From Bacillus methanolicus (GTDB lineage: Bacteria > Bacillota > Bacilli > Bacillales > Cytobacillaceae), in the NCBI RefSeq assembly GCF_028888695.1, contig NZ_PNFF01000001.1, forward strand, positions 629,501 through 693,500: 64,000 nucleotides of DNA, read 5' to 3'. The translations under genes were made by a program, and so were the position numbers. The notes under the pieces are model-generated. The model made no database searches and was not told where the DNA came from. It saw nothing but the letters and a program-made list of their open reading frames with translations. Shown here piece after piece: positions 16,969 through 26,270 of this stretch (positions are counted from its first letter, which is position 1; every line of letters starts with the position of its first letter).

Positions 16969-17181
16969 ATGAAAGAAATCACTTCGACGATGGCCGGTAC
17001 GGTATTAAATATTCTCGTAAATGTGGGGCAAGAAGTTTCTATAGGGCAAGAAGTTATCATACTCGAATCAATGAAAATGGAAATTCCTGTGGAAAGCCAA
17101 ATAATTGGAAAAGTGAGCGAAATAAAAGTTAATATCGGAGATTTCGTGAATGAGGGAGACGTATTAATCTTCTTAGAGTAA
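16969..17181 (+). CDS. Small biotin carrier protein of acyl-CoA carboxylase
   Basis: 70 residues, a bare biotinyl domain. The biotinylation motif is ESMKMEIPV, with the modified Lys at residue 36. It resembles the short biotin attachment protein YngHB of B. subtilis rather than the long AccB. ATG start after AGGGGGGTCACG, 10 bases behind the biotin carboxylase gene and 37 bases before the carboxyltransferase, so the three form one operon and one enzyme. Confidence 0.92.
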   Translation: MKEITSTMAGTVLNILVNVGQEVSIGQEVIILESMKMEIPVESQIIGKVSEIKVNIGDFVNEGDVLIFLE

Positions 17182-17218
17182 AAAGTCAAGAGAATAAGAC
17201 TAGTAGAGGTGGAATAGC

Positions 17219-18760
17219 ATGGCAACTGCAAAAACAATCTCTGAAGCATTAAAAGAGAAGCAAAGAGCGATTGAATCCGGAGGCCATCCAAAGTACCATG
17301 AAAAATTAAGAGAACAAAATAAATTATTTGTTCGTGAACGTCTCAAGCTATTATTTGATGATGGAAAATATGAGGAAGATGGAAAATTCGCCAACTTTAA
17401 AGCCGGGGATTTGCCTGCAGACGGCGTTGTAACCGGAATCGGCAAAATCAACGGCCAGACTGTTTGTGTTATGGCAAATGATTCAACTGTAAAAGCCGGT
17501 TCATGGGGAGCAAGAACGGTTGAAAAAATTATTCGCATACAGGAAACTGCCGAAAAGTTAAAAGTACCAATTTTATATTTAGTAGACTCGGCCGGAGCAA
17601 GAATAACAGACCAGCTTGAGATGTTCCCGAACCGCCGCGGTGCAGGAAGAATCTTTTATAATCAAGTGAAGCTTTCCGGCATGGTGCCTCAAATCTGCCT
17701 CTTGTTCGGGCCTTCTGCTGCAGGCGGTGCCTACATTCCTGCGTTTTGTGATATTGTGATAATGGTTGATCAAAATGCATCTATGTATTTAGGTTCTCCG
17801 CGCATGGCTGAAAAAGTGATCGGCGAAAAGGTTTCACTTGAGGAAATGGGCGGTGCACGTATGCACTGTACGGTAAGCGGGTGCGGAGACATACTTGTTT
17901 ATTCAGAAGAAGAAGCTATTGAGTCAGCAAGAAAATATTTAACCTATTTTCCTGCGAGCTTCAAAGAAAAACCACGGCTGATTGAAGGAGTTCAGCCGAG
18001 AGAAGGGCGTGCTTTAGAAGAGATCATACCTCAAAATCAAAATGCGCCTTTTGAAATGTATGAATGTATTGATTCTTTAATTGATGAAGGCAGTTTTTTT
18101 GAAATCAAAAAGCTGTTTGCGCCTGAACTAATTACCGGACTTGCAAGAATAAACGGGCGGGTCGTTGGAATTATTGCCAATCAGCCAAAAGTAAAAGGAG
18201 GGGTCCTGTTTGTCGATTCAGCTGATAAGGGAGCTAAGTTTATTCAGCTGTGCGACGCTTTTCATATTCCATTGTTATTTTTAGCGGATGTACCGGGTTT
18301 TATGATTGGAACAAAAGTAGAACGTGCCGGGATCATTCGCCACGGTGCAAAATTGATTGCAGCGATGAGCTCTGCAACCGTTCCAAAAATTTCAGTGATT
18401 GTCAGGAAGGCATACGGTGCCGGCCTTTACGCAATGGCAGGACCCGCATTTGAACCGGATTGCTGCATCGCGCTTCCGACGGCGCAAATTGCTGTAATGG
18501 GGCCTGAAGCTGCTGTTAATGCAGTTTATTCAAACAAATTAAATGCAATTGAAGATCCTAAGGAACGAATGGCTTTCATTCAGGAAAAACAGCAAGAGTA
18601 TAAAGAGCATATCGATATTTATAAACTAGCTTCAGAGATGATTGTTGATGAAATTGTCTCCCCTGATGAATTAAGGGAAGTCCTTATCGAAAGATTTTCC
18701 TATTATGAGACAAAGGAAATGGTATTCAGCACACGAAAGCATCCTGTCTATCCGGTTTAA
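17219..18760 (+). CDS. Acyl-CoA carboxylase carboxyltransferase subunit (propionyl/methylcrotonyl-CoA type)
   Basis: 513 residues, a fused alpha-beta carboxyltransferase as in PccB, MccB and B. subtilis YngE. Two crotonase-like halves show ADGVVTGIGKINGQTVCVMANDSTVK, the oxyanion GPSAAGGAYIPAFCD, and in the second half VPGFMIGTKVERAGIIRHGAKL and RKAYGAGLYAMAGPAFEPD. It moves carboxyl from biotin to an acyl-CoA; the exact acyl group cannot be assigned. ATG start after TAGAGGTGGAATAGC. It ends the operon, with a terminator 20 bases downstream. Confidence 0.9.
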   Translation: MATAKTISEALKEKQRAIESGGHPKYHEKLREQNKLFVRERLKLLFDDGKYEEDGKFANFKAGDLPADGVVTGIGKINGQTVCVMANDSTVKAGSWGARTVEKIIRIQETAEKLKVPILYLVDSAGARITDQLEMFPNRRGAGRIFYNQVKLSGMVPQICLLFGPSAAGGAYIPAFCDIVIMVDQNASMYLGSPRMAEKVIGEKVSLEEMGGARMHCTVSGCGDILVYSEEEAIESARKYLTYFPASFKEKPRLIEGVQPREGRALEEIIPQNQNAPFEMYECIDSLIDEGSFFEIKKLFAPELITGLARINGRVVGIIANQPKVKGGVLFVDSADKGAKFIQLCDAFHIPLLFLADVPGFMIGTKVERAGIIRHGAKLIAAMSSATVPKISVIVRKAYGAGLYAMAGPAFEPDCCIALPTAQIAVMGPEAAVNAVYSNKLNAIEDPKERMAFIQEKQQEYKEHIDIYKLASEMIVDEIVSPDELREVLIERFSYYETKEMVFSTRKHPVYPV

Positions 18761-18780
18761 TTATGATTGTTTGCCTTTTT

Positions 18781-18825
18781 CAAACCTCTTTTTTTCTTAA
18801 ATTGAAAAGGGGTTTGTTTTTTATT
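18781..18825 (+). terminator. Terminator after the acyl-CoA carboxylase operon
   Basis: CAAACC...TTTTT pairs with AAAAGGGGTTTG, then TTTTTT. Confidence 0.75.
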
Positions 18826-18897
18826 TGAGAATTACATAACTTTTCACTTTTAAATCTGTTAAAATATTGACTAAATAATGTTTATTGAGGGGTTTTA

Positions 18898-19800
18898 ATG
18901 AAAATAGGGGTTATTGGCGGCGGTTCAATTGGATTGCTTTTTGCTTATTACTTGAACAAATGTTTTGATACGACTATTTACACTCGAACAGATCGGCAAG
19001 CAAGGATGATAGGAGCGAAAGGCTTATTGTTTGAAAAAAACAGGAAAAAAGAAACTGTGCAAATCAAAGCGGAAAGCTTTTCAAATTGGAACGGCGAAGA
19101 AGACCTTACGATTGTAGCGGTTAAGCAATATCATCTCGAAGACGTGCTTGGTCAAATTCACGAGAGAATGAACAATAAGGGGTCTTATCTGTTTTTGCAA
19201 AATGGAATGGGCCATCTCAAACAAATTAATAAATTCACTGCAGATAATATTTATATCGGTTCTGTGGAGAATGGCGCCTACAGGGCCGGTGACCGTCATG
19301 TTCGCCATACCGGTGAAGGAGTTAATAGAGTTGCAGTCTATTTTGAAAAGAATAGCTCTCTTTTGCACGATTTTATTAAGCCGCTATCGAGCTTCTTTCC
19401 ATTTGTGATGGAAGAAAATTATTACGAGATGTTGATAAAAAAACTGGTTGTCAATGCTGTGATTAACCCTCTGACGGCGATTCTTCGTGTACCTAATGGT
19501 GAATTGGTCTCCAATCCTTATTATCGTGAAAATTTTCGCGCTCTCTTTAAAGAAATAAGCGGCATTTTACATCTTGACGATGAACAAGTCTACTATCAAC
19601 ACGTTTTAAATGTATGCCAAAAAACGGCCAAAAATCGATCTTCCATGCTAAAAGATATTGAAGAAAATAGAATAACAGAAGTTGATTCTATTTTAGGATA
19701 TTTGCTTGAAGAAGCAAAAAAACAAAACAGACATGCTCCATTAACACAACAATACTACACCCTCATAAAAGGAAAGGAGTATAGGGAGAAGGGGAATTAG
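18898..19800 (+). CDS. panE: 2-dehydropantoate 2-reductase (YlbQ-type)
   Basis: 300 residues. It reduces ketopantoate to pantoate with NADPH, a step of pantothenate and coenzyme A synthesis. N-terminal dinucleotide fold with GVIGGGSIGLLFAYYL (GxGxxG) and the TVVAVKQYH-type strand (TIVAVKQYHLEDVL); the C-terminal helical domain holds LIKKLVVNAVINPLTAIL with the conserved Lys and Asn of the active site. ATG start after GAGGGG. It sits where B. subtilis has ylbQ; the ylbP acetyltransferase gene normally before it is missing, replaced by the carboxylase set. The next gene starts one base after its stop. Confidence 0.92.
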   Translation: MKIGVIGGGSIGLLFAYYLNKCFDTTIYTRTDRQARMIGAKGLLFEKNRKKETVQIKAESFSNWNGEEDLTIVAVKQYHLEDVLGQIHERMNNKGSYLFLQNGMGHLKQINKFTADNIYIGSVENGAYRAGDRHVRHTGEGVNRVAVYFEKNSSLLHDFIKPLSSFFPFVMEENYYEMLIKKLVVNAVINPLTAILRVPNGELVSNPYYRENFRALFKEISGILHLDDEQVYYQHVLNVCQKTAKNRSSMLKDIEENRITEVDSILGYLLEEAKKQNRHAPLTQQYYTLIKGKEYREKGN

Positions 19801-19801
19801 G

Positions 19802-20197
19802 ATGTCATCTTTATTATCTGCTGTTATTGCCACAATTGTAACAATTCCATTGCTTGGGTATTTAATTGTCTTTATTATCAGCAAACAGCTGACAGGAAAC
19901 CATCGCCGGTCTGTGCATAAAGCAATAGATGTAAGCACGTTCTTATTCATCGTTTCGGTGCATTACTTAACAATTGTTATTTGGGAGAAATCCTTTTTAG
20001 GAATTATTTTCATAACGATCTTAATGACAGGGATTATATTTGTTTTTATTCACTGGAAAACGAAAGAGGAAATCATTTTTCTGCATTTATTCAGAGGGGT
20101 TTGGAGGTTCAATTTTTTATTGTTTTTTTCTGCATACATAGTTCTTGTTCTTTATGGCCTGATTCAAAGAGTCGCCTATTCGCTGTCATTTCCGTAA
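19802..20197 (+). CDS. DUF3397 membrane protein
   Basis: 131 residues, almost entirely four transmembrane helices (about 4-28, 45-64, 66-85 and 103-124) with a short basic loop NHRRSVHK. This small Bacillales family (DUF3397) has no known function and is commonly encoded between panE and bshC. Its ATG follows the panE stop by one base and the ribosome site (AAGGGGAATTAGG) lies inside panE, so the two are coupled. Confidence 0.85.
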   Translation: MSSLLSAVIATIVTIPLLGYLIVFIISKQLTGNHRRSVHKAIDVSTFLFIVSVHYLTIVIWEKSFLGIIFITILMTGIIFVFIHWKTKEEIIFLHLFRGVWRFNFLLFFSAYIVLVLYGLIQRVAYSLSFP

Positions 20198-20242
20198 GGT
20201 TGTTTCCATTAGGCAAAGTTTTTTCCTTTTTAATTCTGTCAA

Positions 20243-20251
20243 TGCTATACT
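20243..20251 (+). promoter_or_regulatory. Possible extended -10 promoter for bshC
   Basis: TGCTATACT (TGnTATAnT) lies 45 bases before the bshC start. No clear -35 is seen. Confidence 0.35.
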
Positions 20252-20296
20252 CTTTACTGAATGAAAATCGTTTACGAGAAAGGAAGTATACTTTAC

Positions 20297-21931
20297 ATGG
20301 AGATTTTGAATCTCACAATTCCGTCTGCTAATCGATTTGCAACGGATTACATAAATCAAGAATCCTATATGAATAATTTTTTTCATTATAAATTTAATGA
20401 TCCTTTTGACTATACTAAGCGATTAAAAGAGCTTCAAATACGAAATTTTCAGAGGGAGGAATTAGCGAATTATATTGAGGCTTTTATGGAACGATATCCT
20501 TCGTCCGACGCAGTAAAGCGTTCTGTAGAAAAGCTGAGGCAAAAAAACAGTGCAGTGGTGATAGGAGGACAGCAGGCCGGTATATTAACGGGGCCTCTTT
20601 ATACCATTCATAAAATCATTTCCATTGTTGCTTTTGCCCGGGAAAAAGAACGGGAACTTGGCATTCCGGTCGTTCCTGTGTTTTGGATAGCCGGCGAGGA
20701 TCACGATTTTTTGGAAATCAACCATGTTTACGTGTCATCGAACCAAAAAATCGAAAAATGGTCATTTCCCGAAAGGGTTATCGAAAAAAAGATGGCATCC
20801 GATATACCGCTTAATAAAGAGATTTGTTTAAAATGGATTGAAAGCATCATTGAAACATATGGTGAAACAATTTATACAAATTCACTGCTTGAATTTTTAG
20901 AACAATCTTTAAAGCATTCAAAGACATTTGTTGATTTTTTTGCTTATATGATTATGGCTCTTTTTAAAGAAACGGGTTTATTGCTTGTTGATTCAGGCGA
21001 CAGGAAAATCCGCAATTTGGAAAAGGAGATTTTTGTCAGACAAATAAAAGGGTGCATTGATATTACCCAATCTGTTTTGAATCAACAGGACGAGATAAAA
21101 AAACAAGGATTAAAGCCGGCAATCGAACTAACTTCTCAAACGGCAAATTTGTTCTATTACGACCCTTCCTTGCAGGAGCGGATTTTACTCGAATACAACA
21201 GTAAAGAAGGCAAGTTTCTCGGGAAAAATGGGGCTGTTTCTTTTTCTGAAGAAGAATTAATACATATCGCATTAACGAATCCTGAATATTTGAGCAATAA
21301 TGTTGTGACAAGGCCGTTGACACAAGAATGGCTTTTTCCAACTCTTGCATTTATCGGCGGTCCCGGTGAAATTGCCTATTGGGCTGAATTAAAAACCGTG
21401 TTCGAAAGATTCGAAATAAAGATGCCGCCAATTGTTCCACGTTTAAATATTACGTTATTAGAGCGGTCAATTGAAACAGATCTCAACGATTTAGGAATAG
21501 ATATAAAAGAAGTATTAAGTACGGGGGTACAAAGACAAAAAGAATTATTCCTTGCCGATATTAAAGATGAAACGATTGAATCTCTGTTTTTGCAAACAAA
21601 AAAGCAGCTAATCGATCAATACGAACTGATTGAAGAACATGCAAAACATCATAATAAAGGCTTAATCCCGCTGCTAAACAAAAACCGGAGCTTTGTTTTA
21701 AAACAAATTAATTTTATGCAGAGAAAATTTGAAGAAACCGAAAGGCTTAAACACGAAATAATATTAAGAAAGTTTGACCGGATTGAAACTTCCCTAAAAC
21801 CAAACGGACTTCCTCAAGAAAGGATCTGGAATATCTTATACTTTTTGAACCGATACGGTTTTCATTTATTGGATGAACTATTAAACTTGCCTTATCAATT
21901 TGATGGGACACATAAACTCATAAAAATTTAA
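20297..21931 (+). CDS. bshC: Bacillithiol synthase BshC (YllA)
   Basis: 544 residues, near the family's ~540. BshC adds cysteine to glucosamine-malate to give bacillithiol, the major low-molecular-weight thiol of Bacilli. Signature stretches: VVIGGQQAGILTGPLYTIHKI, PVFWIAGEDHDFLEINHVY and FIGGPGEIAYWAELKTVFE. A coiled-coil region lies near 440-500. Start: ATG at 20297 (MEILNLTIPS) with AAAGGAAG upstream; a longer frame from 20261 is less like the family. The bshA/bshB genes are not in the window. A terminator and then mraZ follow. Confidence 0.95.
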   Translation: MEILNLTIPSANRFATDYINQESYMNNFFHYKFNDPFDYTKRLKELQIRNFQREELANYIEAFMERYPSSDAVKRSVEKLRQKNSAVVIGGQQAGILTGPLYTIHKIISIVAFAREKERELGIPVVPVFWIAGEDHDFLEINHVYVSSNQKIEKWSFPERVIEKKMASDIPLNKEICLKWIESIIETYGETIYTNSLLEFLEQSLKHSKTFVDFFAYMIMALFKETGLLLVDSGDRKIRNLEKEIFVRQIKGCIDITQSVLNQQDEIKKQGLKPAIELTSQTANLFYYDPSLQERILLEYNSKEGKFLGKNGAVSFSEEELIHIALTNPEYLSNNVVTRPLTQEWLFPTLAFIGGPGEIAYWAELKTVFERFEIKMPPIVPRLNITLLERSIETDLNDLGIDIKEVLSTGVQRQKELFLADIKDETIESLFLQTKKQLIDQYELIEEHAKHHNKGLIPLLNKNRSFVLKQINFMQRKFEETERLKHEIILRKFDRIETSLKPNGLPQERIWNILYFLNRYGFHLLDELLNLPYQFDGTHKLIKI

Positions 21932-21945
21932 GAGTATCAAAGTGC

Positions 21946-21987
21946 AAATGGGGAAAGCTTGAATAAAAAGCTTTCCCCATTTGTTTT
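21946..21987 (+). terminator. Terminator after bshC
   Basis: 15-bp perfect stem AAATGGGGAAAGCTT / AAGCTTTCCCCATTT with a 7-base loop, then TGTTTT. Confidence 0.88.
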
Positions 21988-22000
21988 GTAAGCGCTTTCG
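21986..22000. promoter_or_regulatory. Putative cre (CcpA) site upstream of mraZ
   Basis: TTGTAAGCGCTTTCG matches the catabolite-responsive consensus WTGNAANCGNWNNCW at all but the last position and has the perfect inner palindrome AAGCGCTT. It lies about 150 bases before mraZ, right after the bshC terminator. Confidence 0.5.
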
Positions 22001-22090
22001 CTATTTTGTCAATTATTTTTTTTGGACAAATAAATGAGTCAAATTTTCGTTTTTGGAAGGAAATAAAAGTACATTGGGAGAATTAAAAAA

Positions 22091-22140
22091 TAGGTGGTGA
22101 AAAGTGGGGGGATGTGGTACATTTGAAATAGAAAGTGGGG
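22091..22140 (+). promoter_or_regulatory. Candidate MraZ operator: GTGG boxes with 10-bp period
   Basis: GTGG occurs at 22094, 22104 and 22114, exactly one helical turn apart, with AAAGTGG context at the second and at a further copy (22132-22138); TGGGAG occurs at 22075. In E. coli MraZ binds tandem TGGGN boxes separated by 5 bases (10-bp period) in front of its own gene, so autoregulation is a reasonable inference. Confidence 0.55.
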
Positions 22141-22149
22141 TTAGCGGGC

Positions 22150-22581
22150 ATGTTCATGGGCGAGTACCATCATAACGTCGATAATAAGGGGCGTTTAATT
22201 GTTCCGGCAAAATTCCGTGAGCATCTCGGAGAAATGTTTATATTAACCCGCGGATTGGACCAATGTTTATTTGGATACCCCTTATCTGAATGGAAGCTGA
22301 TAGAAGAGAAGTTAAAAGGGCTTCCACTTACCAAAAAAGACGCCCGTGCATTTACCAGATTTTTCTTTTCGGGTGCCACTGAATGCGAACTTGATAAACA
22401 AGGAAGGATCAATATTCCATCCCCGCTGATTCAATATGCAAAATTAGAAAAAGAATGTGTGATCTTAGGAGTTTCCAATCGAATTGAAATATGGAGCAAA
22501 CCAATATGGGAAGAATATTTTAATGACTCGGAAGAATCTTTTGCCGAAATTGCAGAAAATATGATTGGATTCGATATATAA
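22150..22581 (+). CDS. mraZ: Transcriptional regulator MraZ
   Basis: 143 residues, the exact B. subtilis length. Two SpoVT-AbrB-like half domains (about 5-50 and 78-120), each with the DxKGR turn: [14 protein letters not shown] and [12 protein letters not shown]. MraZ forms a ring-shaped oligomer that binds direct repeats and regulates the dcw cluster; here tandem GTGG boxes lie just upstream. Start: ATG at 22150 (MFMGEYHHN), with GTGGGG 9 bases before. First gene of the division and cell-wall cluster. Confidence 0.96.
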   Translation: MFMGEYHHNVDNKGRLIVPAKFREHLGEMFILTRGLDQCLFGYPLSEWKLIEEKLKGLPLTKKDARAFTRFFFSGATECELDKQGRINIPSPLIQYAKLEKECVILGVSNRIEIWSKPIWEEYFNDSEESFAEIAENMIGFDI

Positions 22582-22641
22582 CAGGTAATATTATATTAAT
22601 ATAATTTTTGCTGCAAGTTCGATTGGAAAGGTGGAAATAAA

Positions 22642-23574
22642 TTGTTTGAACATACAACCGTGCTCCTGGAGGAAGCTGTTGGGGGGCTTGCAATAAAACC
22701 GGACGGAGTATATGTCGATTGTACACTTGGCGGAGCCGGACACAGCGAGCTGATTTTGAAACAGCTGTCTGGAAAAGGAAAACTGTTTGCTTTCGACCAG
22801 GATGAAACAGCTATAGCACATGCAAAAGTCAAACTGGCTCCATATGGAGAGAAAATAACGATTATTAAAAGCAATTTCCTTTACATTGAAGAGGAATTGT
22901 CCAAATTCGGCATCGCAAAAGTCGATGGGGTTTTATACGATCTCGGTGTTTCCTCACCACAATTGGACAACCCTGAACGGGGATTTAGCTATCATCACGA
23001 TGCCCCGCTTGATATGCGGATGGATAAAGATTCGGATCTTTCTGCATTTGATATTATTAATCACTGGCCATACGAGGATTTGGTAAGGATTTTCTTTCAA
23101 TACGGCGAAGAAAAGTTTTCCAAGCAAATAGCAAGAAAAATAGAGATTGCAAGGGCCAAAAAGGCCATTGAAACTACTGGAGAACTAGTTGACATTATCA
23201 AGGATGCCATACCTGCTCCTGCTAGAAGAAAAGGCGGTCATCCTGCTAAAAGAATTTTCCAGGCCGTGCGAATAGCAGTAAATGATGAACTTGGTGTTTT
23301 CGAAAAATCTTTGCAAAAGTCGATAAACCTTTTAAAAAAGGGCGGCCGAATCAGTGTTATTACATTCCATTCACTTGAGGACCGAATATGTAAAACGGTA
23401 TTTAAAAATGCAAGTGAGGCCCCGAATTTGCCTCCGGGTTTGCCGATGATTCCGGATGAATTCAAACCAAAAATGAAGTTAATTACGCGCAAACCAATTG
23501 TGCCAAGTGAACGGGAATTAGAGCTAAACAACCGGGCAAGATCGGCAAAATTACGGATCGCGGAAAAATTATAA
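22642..23574 (+). CDS. rsmH: 16S rRNA (cytosine-1402-N4)-methyltransferase RsmH (MraW)
   Basis: 310 residues, typical. It methylates N4 of C1402 in the 16S rRNA decoding site. It contains [13 protein letters not shown], the SAM motif [15 protein letters not shown] and [39 protein letters not shown], and [18 protein letters not shown] start after AAAGGTGGAAATAAA. It lies between mraZ and ftsL as in nearly all Firmicutes. Confidence 0.97.
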   Translation: MFEHTTVLLEEAVGGLAIKPDGVYVDCTLGGAGHSELILKQLSGKGKLFAFDQDETAIAHAKVKLAPYGEKITIIKSNFLYIEEELSKFGIAKVDGVLYDLGVSSPQLDNPERGFSYHHDAPLDMRMDKDSDLSAFDIINHWPYEDLVRIFFQYGEEKFSKQIARKIEIARAKKAIETTGELVDIIKDAIPAPARRKGGHPAKRIFQAVRIAVNDELGVFEKSLQKSINLLKKGGRISVITFHSLEDRICKTVFKNASEAPNLPPGLPMIPDEFKPKMKLITRKPIVPSERELELNNRARSAKLRIAEKL

Positions 23575-23607
23575 AAAATAAATAAATGAATAACAGGAGG
23601 GGAAAAA

Positions 23608-23967
23608 ATGGGCAATTTAGCAAGAAAGTTGCATCAGGAACAACAGCAGCGCAAAAGCCAATCACCTAACAAAGCGAAAGTGAAAGTGAAAAAATCGCGG
23701 ATTTCGCCCGGAGAGATTATTATAGGAACCGTTTTTACAGCATTCGTCTGTTTCGGAGCAGTGCAAATCGTTTCCAATCAAGCGGCTATCTATGAAATAA
23801 ATAAAGACATACAAATTGCCGAAAAAAATATTCAAGAACAAAAGAAATTGAACAACGACTTAGAGATGCAAGTGAGCGAGTTAAGTACTTACGAGCGGAT
23901 TTGGGAAAAGGCGAAAGAACTCGGCTTACAATTGAATGAAAATAATGTTAAGGTAGTGCAAGACTGA
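23608..23967 (+). CDS. ftsL: Cell division protein FtsL
   Basis: 119 residues, type II membrane protein: a basic cytoplasmic N-terminus (NLARKLHQEQQQRKSQSPNK), one transmembrane segment at about 38-58 (IIIGTVFTAFVCFGAVQIV) and an extracellular leucine-zipper-like coiled coil. It forms the DivIC-DivIB-FtsL complex and activates the septal synthase PBP2B/FtsW. ATG after AGGAGGGG. Its TGA overlaps the pbpB ATG by one base (TGATG), so the two are coupled. Confidence 0.95.
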   Translation: MGNLARKLHQEQQQRKSQSPNKAKVKVKKSRISPGEIIIGTVFTAFVCFGAVQIVSNQAAIYEINKDIQIAEKNIQEQKKLNNDLEMQVSELSTYERIWEKAKELGLQLNENNVKVVQD

Positions 23968-26171
23968 TGGAAAAGAAACAACCAAATATGAATCTCGGAG
24001 CAGCGGTATTATTTATAATATTCAGCCTGCTCTTTTTTGTCTTGCTGATCAGGTTTGTTTCAATCCAAGTCACCGGTGAAGTTGCAGGACAAAATCTTGC
24101 GGCAAAGGCCCACCAGAAGTACATGAAGAAAAGTATGATTGAAGCCAAGAGAGGAACGATTTATGACCGAAGAGGGGAAGTTGTAGCCGAGGATACGATT
24201 TCATATACCCTCGTTGCTATTCTTGATAAGTCTATGAAGCCTCATTACGTGTCGAATCCGGAAATGACAGCCCGGAAATTAGCAAAATACATAGACTTAA
24301 GCAAGGATGAAATATATGAAAGATTGACTGTAAAGGGCCAATTCCAGGTTGAGTTTGGAAAAGCCGGCCGTGATCTGTCTCATCAAACAAAAAAGAAAAT
24401 CGAAGCATTAAAACTGCCGGGAATTACTTTCAGAAGAGAAATGAAGCGTTTTTACCCTAACGGCGTCTTTGCTTCGCATCTTGTTGGCTTTGTGGAAACA
24501 AAAGAAAATGAGAACGGAGAAGCAAAATCGGCAGGGGTGTTAGGGATTGAAAAAACATTGAATTCGGAGCTTACAGGAAAAGACGGAGCGGTTCAGTTTG
24601 AAAGCGATTATTGGGGCTATTTGCTACCTGATGAGAAGGAAAAGATAAAACCAGCTGAAAACGGCGATGACGTCTATTTAACAATTGATAAAAAGATCCA
24701 AACTTTTCTCGAAGATGCCATGAACAAAGTTGAGAATGAATACAATCCTGCAAAAATTATTGCAGTAGTTGCCGACCCGAAAACAGGGGAAATTTTGGCC
24801 ATGGGACAACGCCCGACATTTCATCCGAAAACACGCGAGGGTCTTGATAAAAGCTGGTACAATGAAGTCATTGAAAATGCATTTGAACCAGGTTCGACAA
24901 TGAAAATTTTTACGCTGGCCGCAGCAATCGAAGAAAATGTATTTAATCCAAATGATTGGTTTGAGTCAGGAAGTTACCGAGTAACAAAAAACTCGCCCGT
25001 CATTCGTGACCATAACGGCAGCGGATGGGGACCCATCACGTATTTGGAGGGAATACAGCGTTCATCGAACGTTGCCGTGGCTAAAATTGTTAACGAAAAA
25101 TTAGGTTTTGAAAGATTTCGAGAATACTTGACCAAATTCGGCTTTGAAAAACCGACAGGAATTGAATTGCCAAATGAAGTTACCGGAAAAATTAAGTACG
25201 AGTGGCCGATCGAAAAAATTACAACTGCCTATGGTCAAGGTACGACAGTCACGCCGATCCAGCTGATTCAGGCAGCCACTGCCGTTGCCAACGATGGAAG
25301 GATGTTGAAGCCCCATGTGATTGATAAAATCGTCGATTCACAAACGGGTGAAGTGATAAGAGAAACAAAGCCGGAAGTTGCCGGCACCCCTATTTCAAAA
25401 GAGACAGCGAAAAAAGTAAGAGATATTCTTGGAACGGTCGTGACTTCACCAAAAGGAACCGGCTATAACCGCTACAATATTGAAGGCTATGAGGTTGCCG
25501 GAAAAACCGGAACCGCGAATATACCGGGTCCGAACGGGAGGTACCTGAATGGGAATAATGATTATCTTTTTTCCTTTTTGGGCATGGCACCGAAGGATGA
25601 TCCGGAACTCATCATGTATGTAGCGGTTCAGCAGCCGGAAGTCGAAAGCTATTTTGACGGGTCGAAACCTGTTTCGAAAATTTTTAACACAGTAATGAAA
25701 AGCAGTTTGCAATACTTAAATATTAAGCCTTCGAAGCAAGAAAAAGCAGTTGCTAACCTTGTTCCTGATGTAACAGGTTCATCTGTAGAAAAAGCAACGG
25801 AAACCTTGCAATCAAAAGGATTTGATATCGTTTTAACAGGGAAAGGGAAAACGATAGAGGCTCAATTACCGTCAGGAAACTCAACGATGCTTGAAGGTGA
25901 AAAAATTATTCTTAAGACAGAAGGAGATGTCACCGTTCCGGATATGACCGGCTGGTCGAGAAGAGATGTTATGAAATTTGCAAAAATAAGCGGACTCCAT
26001 TTGAACTTGACCGGCAGCGGTTATGTCACCAAACAAAAACCGAATCCTGGAGTCTCTTTAAAAAAAGGAGAATACTTAATCGCGAGTTTAGAAACCCCGG
26101 AAAAGCAATTGAATCATATGATTGAACAGCAAAATGATGATGAACAGGGTGCTGAAGAAGTGCGAGATTGA
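23967..26171 (+). CDS. pbpB: Septal transpeptidase PBP2B
   Basis: 734 residues (B. subtilis PBP2B about 716). A class B penicillin-binding protein that cross-links septal peptidoglycan. Order: membrane anchor about 10-30, dimerisation/pedestal region with KRGTIYDRRG (61-70), transpeptidase with STMK (310-313, Ser310 nucleophile), SSN (366-368) and KTGT (513-516), then two PASTA domains from about 595 to 705 (LVPDVTGSSVEKATETL, VPDMTGWSRRDVMKFA). ATG overlapping the ftsL stop. The C-terminal ~25 residues are acidic and disordered-looking. Confidence 0.96.
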   Translation: MEKKQPNMNLGAAVLFIIFSLLFFVLLIRFVSIQVTGEVAGQNLAAKAHQKYMKKSMIEAKRGTIYDRRGEVVAEDTISYTLVAILDKSMKPHYVSNPEMTARKLAKYIDLSKDEIYERLTVKGQFQVEFGKAGRDLSHQTKKKIEALKLPGITFRREMKRFYPNGVFASHLVGFVETKENENGEAKSAGVLGIEKTLNSELTGKDGAVQFESDYWGYLLPDEKEKIKPAENGDDVYLTIDKKIQTFLEDAMNKVENEYNPAKIIAVVADPKTGEILAMGQRPTFHPKTREGLDKSWYNEVIENAFEPGSTMKIFTLAAAIEENVFNPNDWFESGSYRVTKNSPVIRDHNGSGWGPITYLEGIQRSSNVAVAKIVNEKLGFERFREYLTKFGFEKPTGIELPNEVTGKIKYEWPIEKITTAYGQGTTVTPIQLIQAATAVANDGRMLKPHVIDKIVDSQTGEVIRETKPEVAGTPISKETAKKVRDILGTVVTSPKGTGYNRYNIEGYEVAGKTGTANIPGPNGRYLNGNNDYLFSFLGMAPKDDPELIMYVAVQQPEVESYFDGSKPVSKIFNTVMKSSLQYLNIKPSKQEKAVANLVPDVTGSSVEKATETLQSKGFDIVLTGKGKTIEAQLPSGNSTMLEGEKIILKTEGDVTVPDMTGWSRRDVMKFAKISGLHLNLTGSGYVTKQKPNPGVSLKKGEYLIASLETPEKQLNHMIEQQNDDEQGAEEVRD

Positions 26172-26270
26172 AGAATGAATATCCGGCGTTTTCAAATTGT
26201 TCTAATCTAAAATGTACAAGCATATAAATGAACGAGCCGTTTAAGTGGTGCAAAGGAGGTTCGTTCATAT

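Noticed and set aside
26200-26270. Sigma-E promoter for spoVD (CATATAAA at about 26220)
   Set aside because: The -10 is plausible, but no convincing -35 at 13-15 bases; not listed as a feature.
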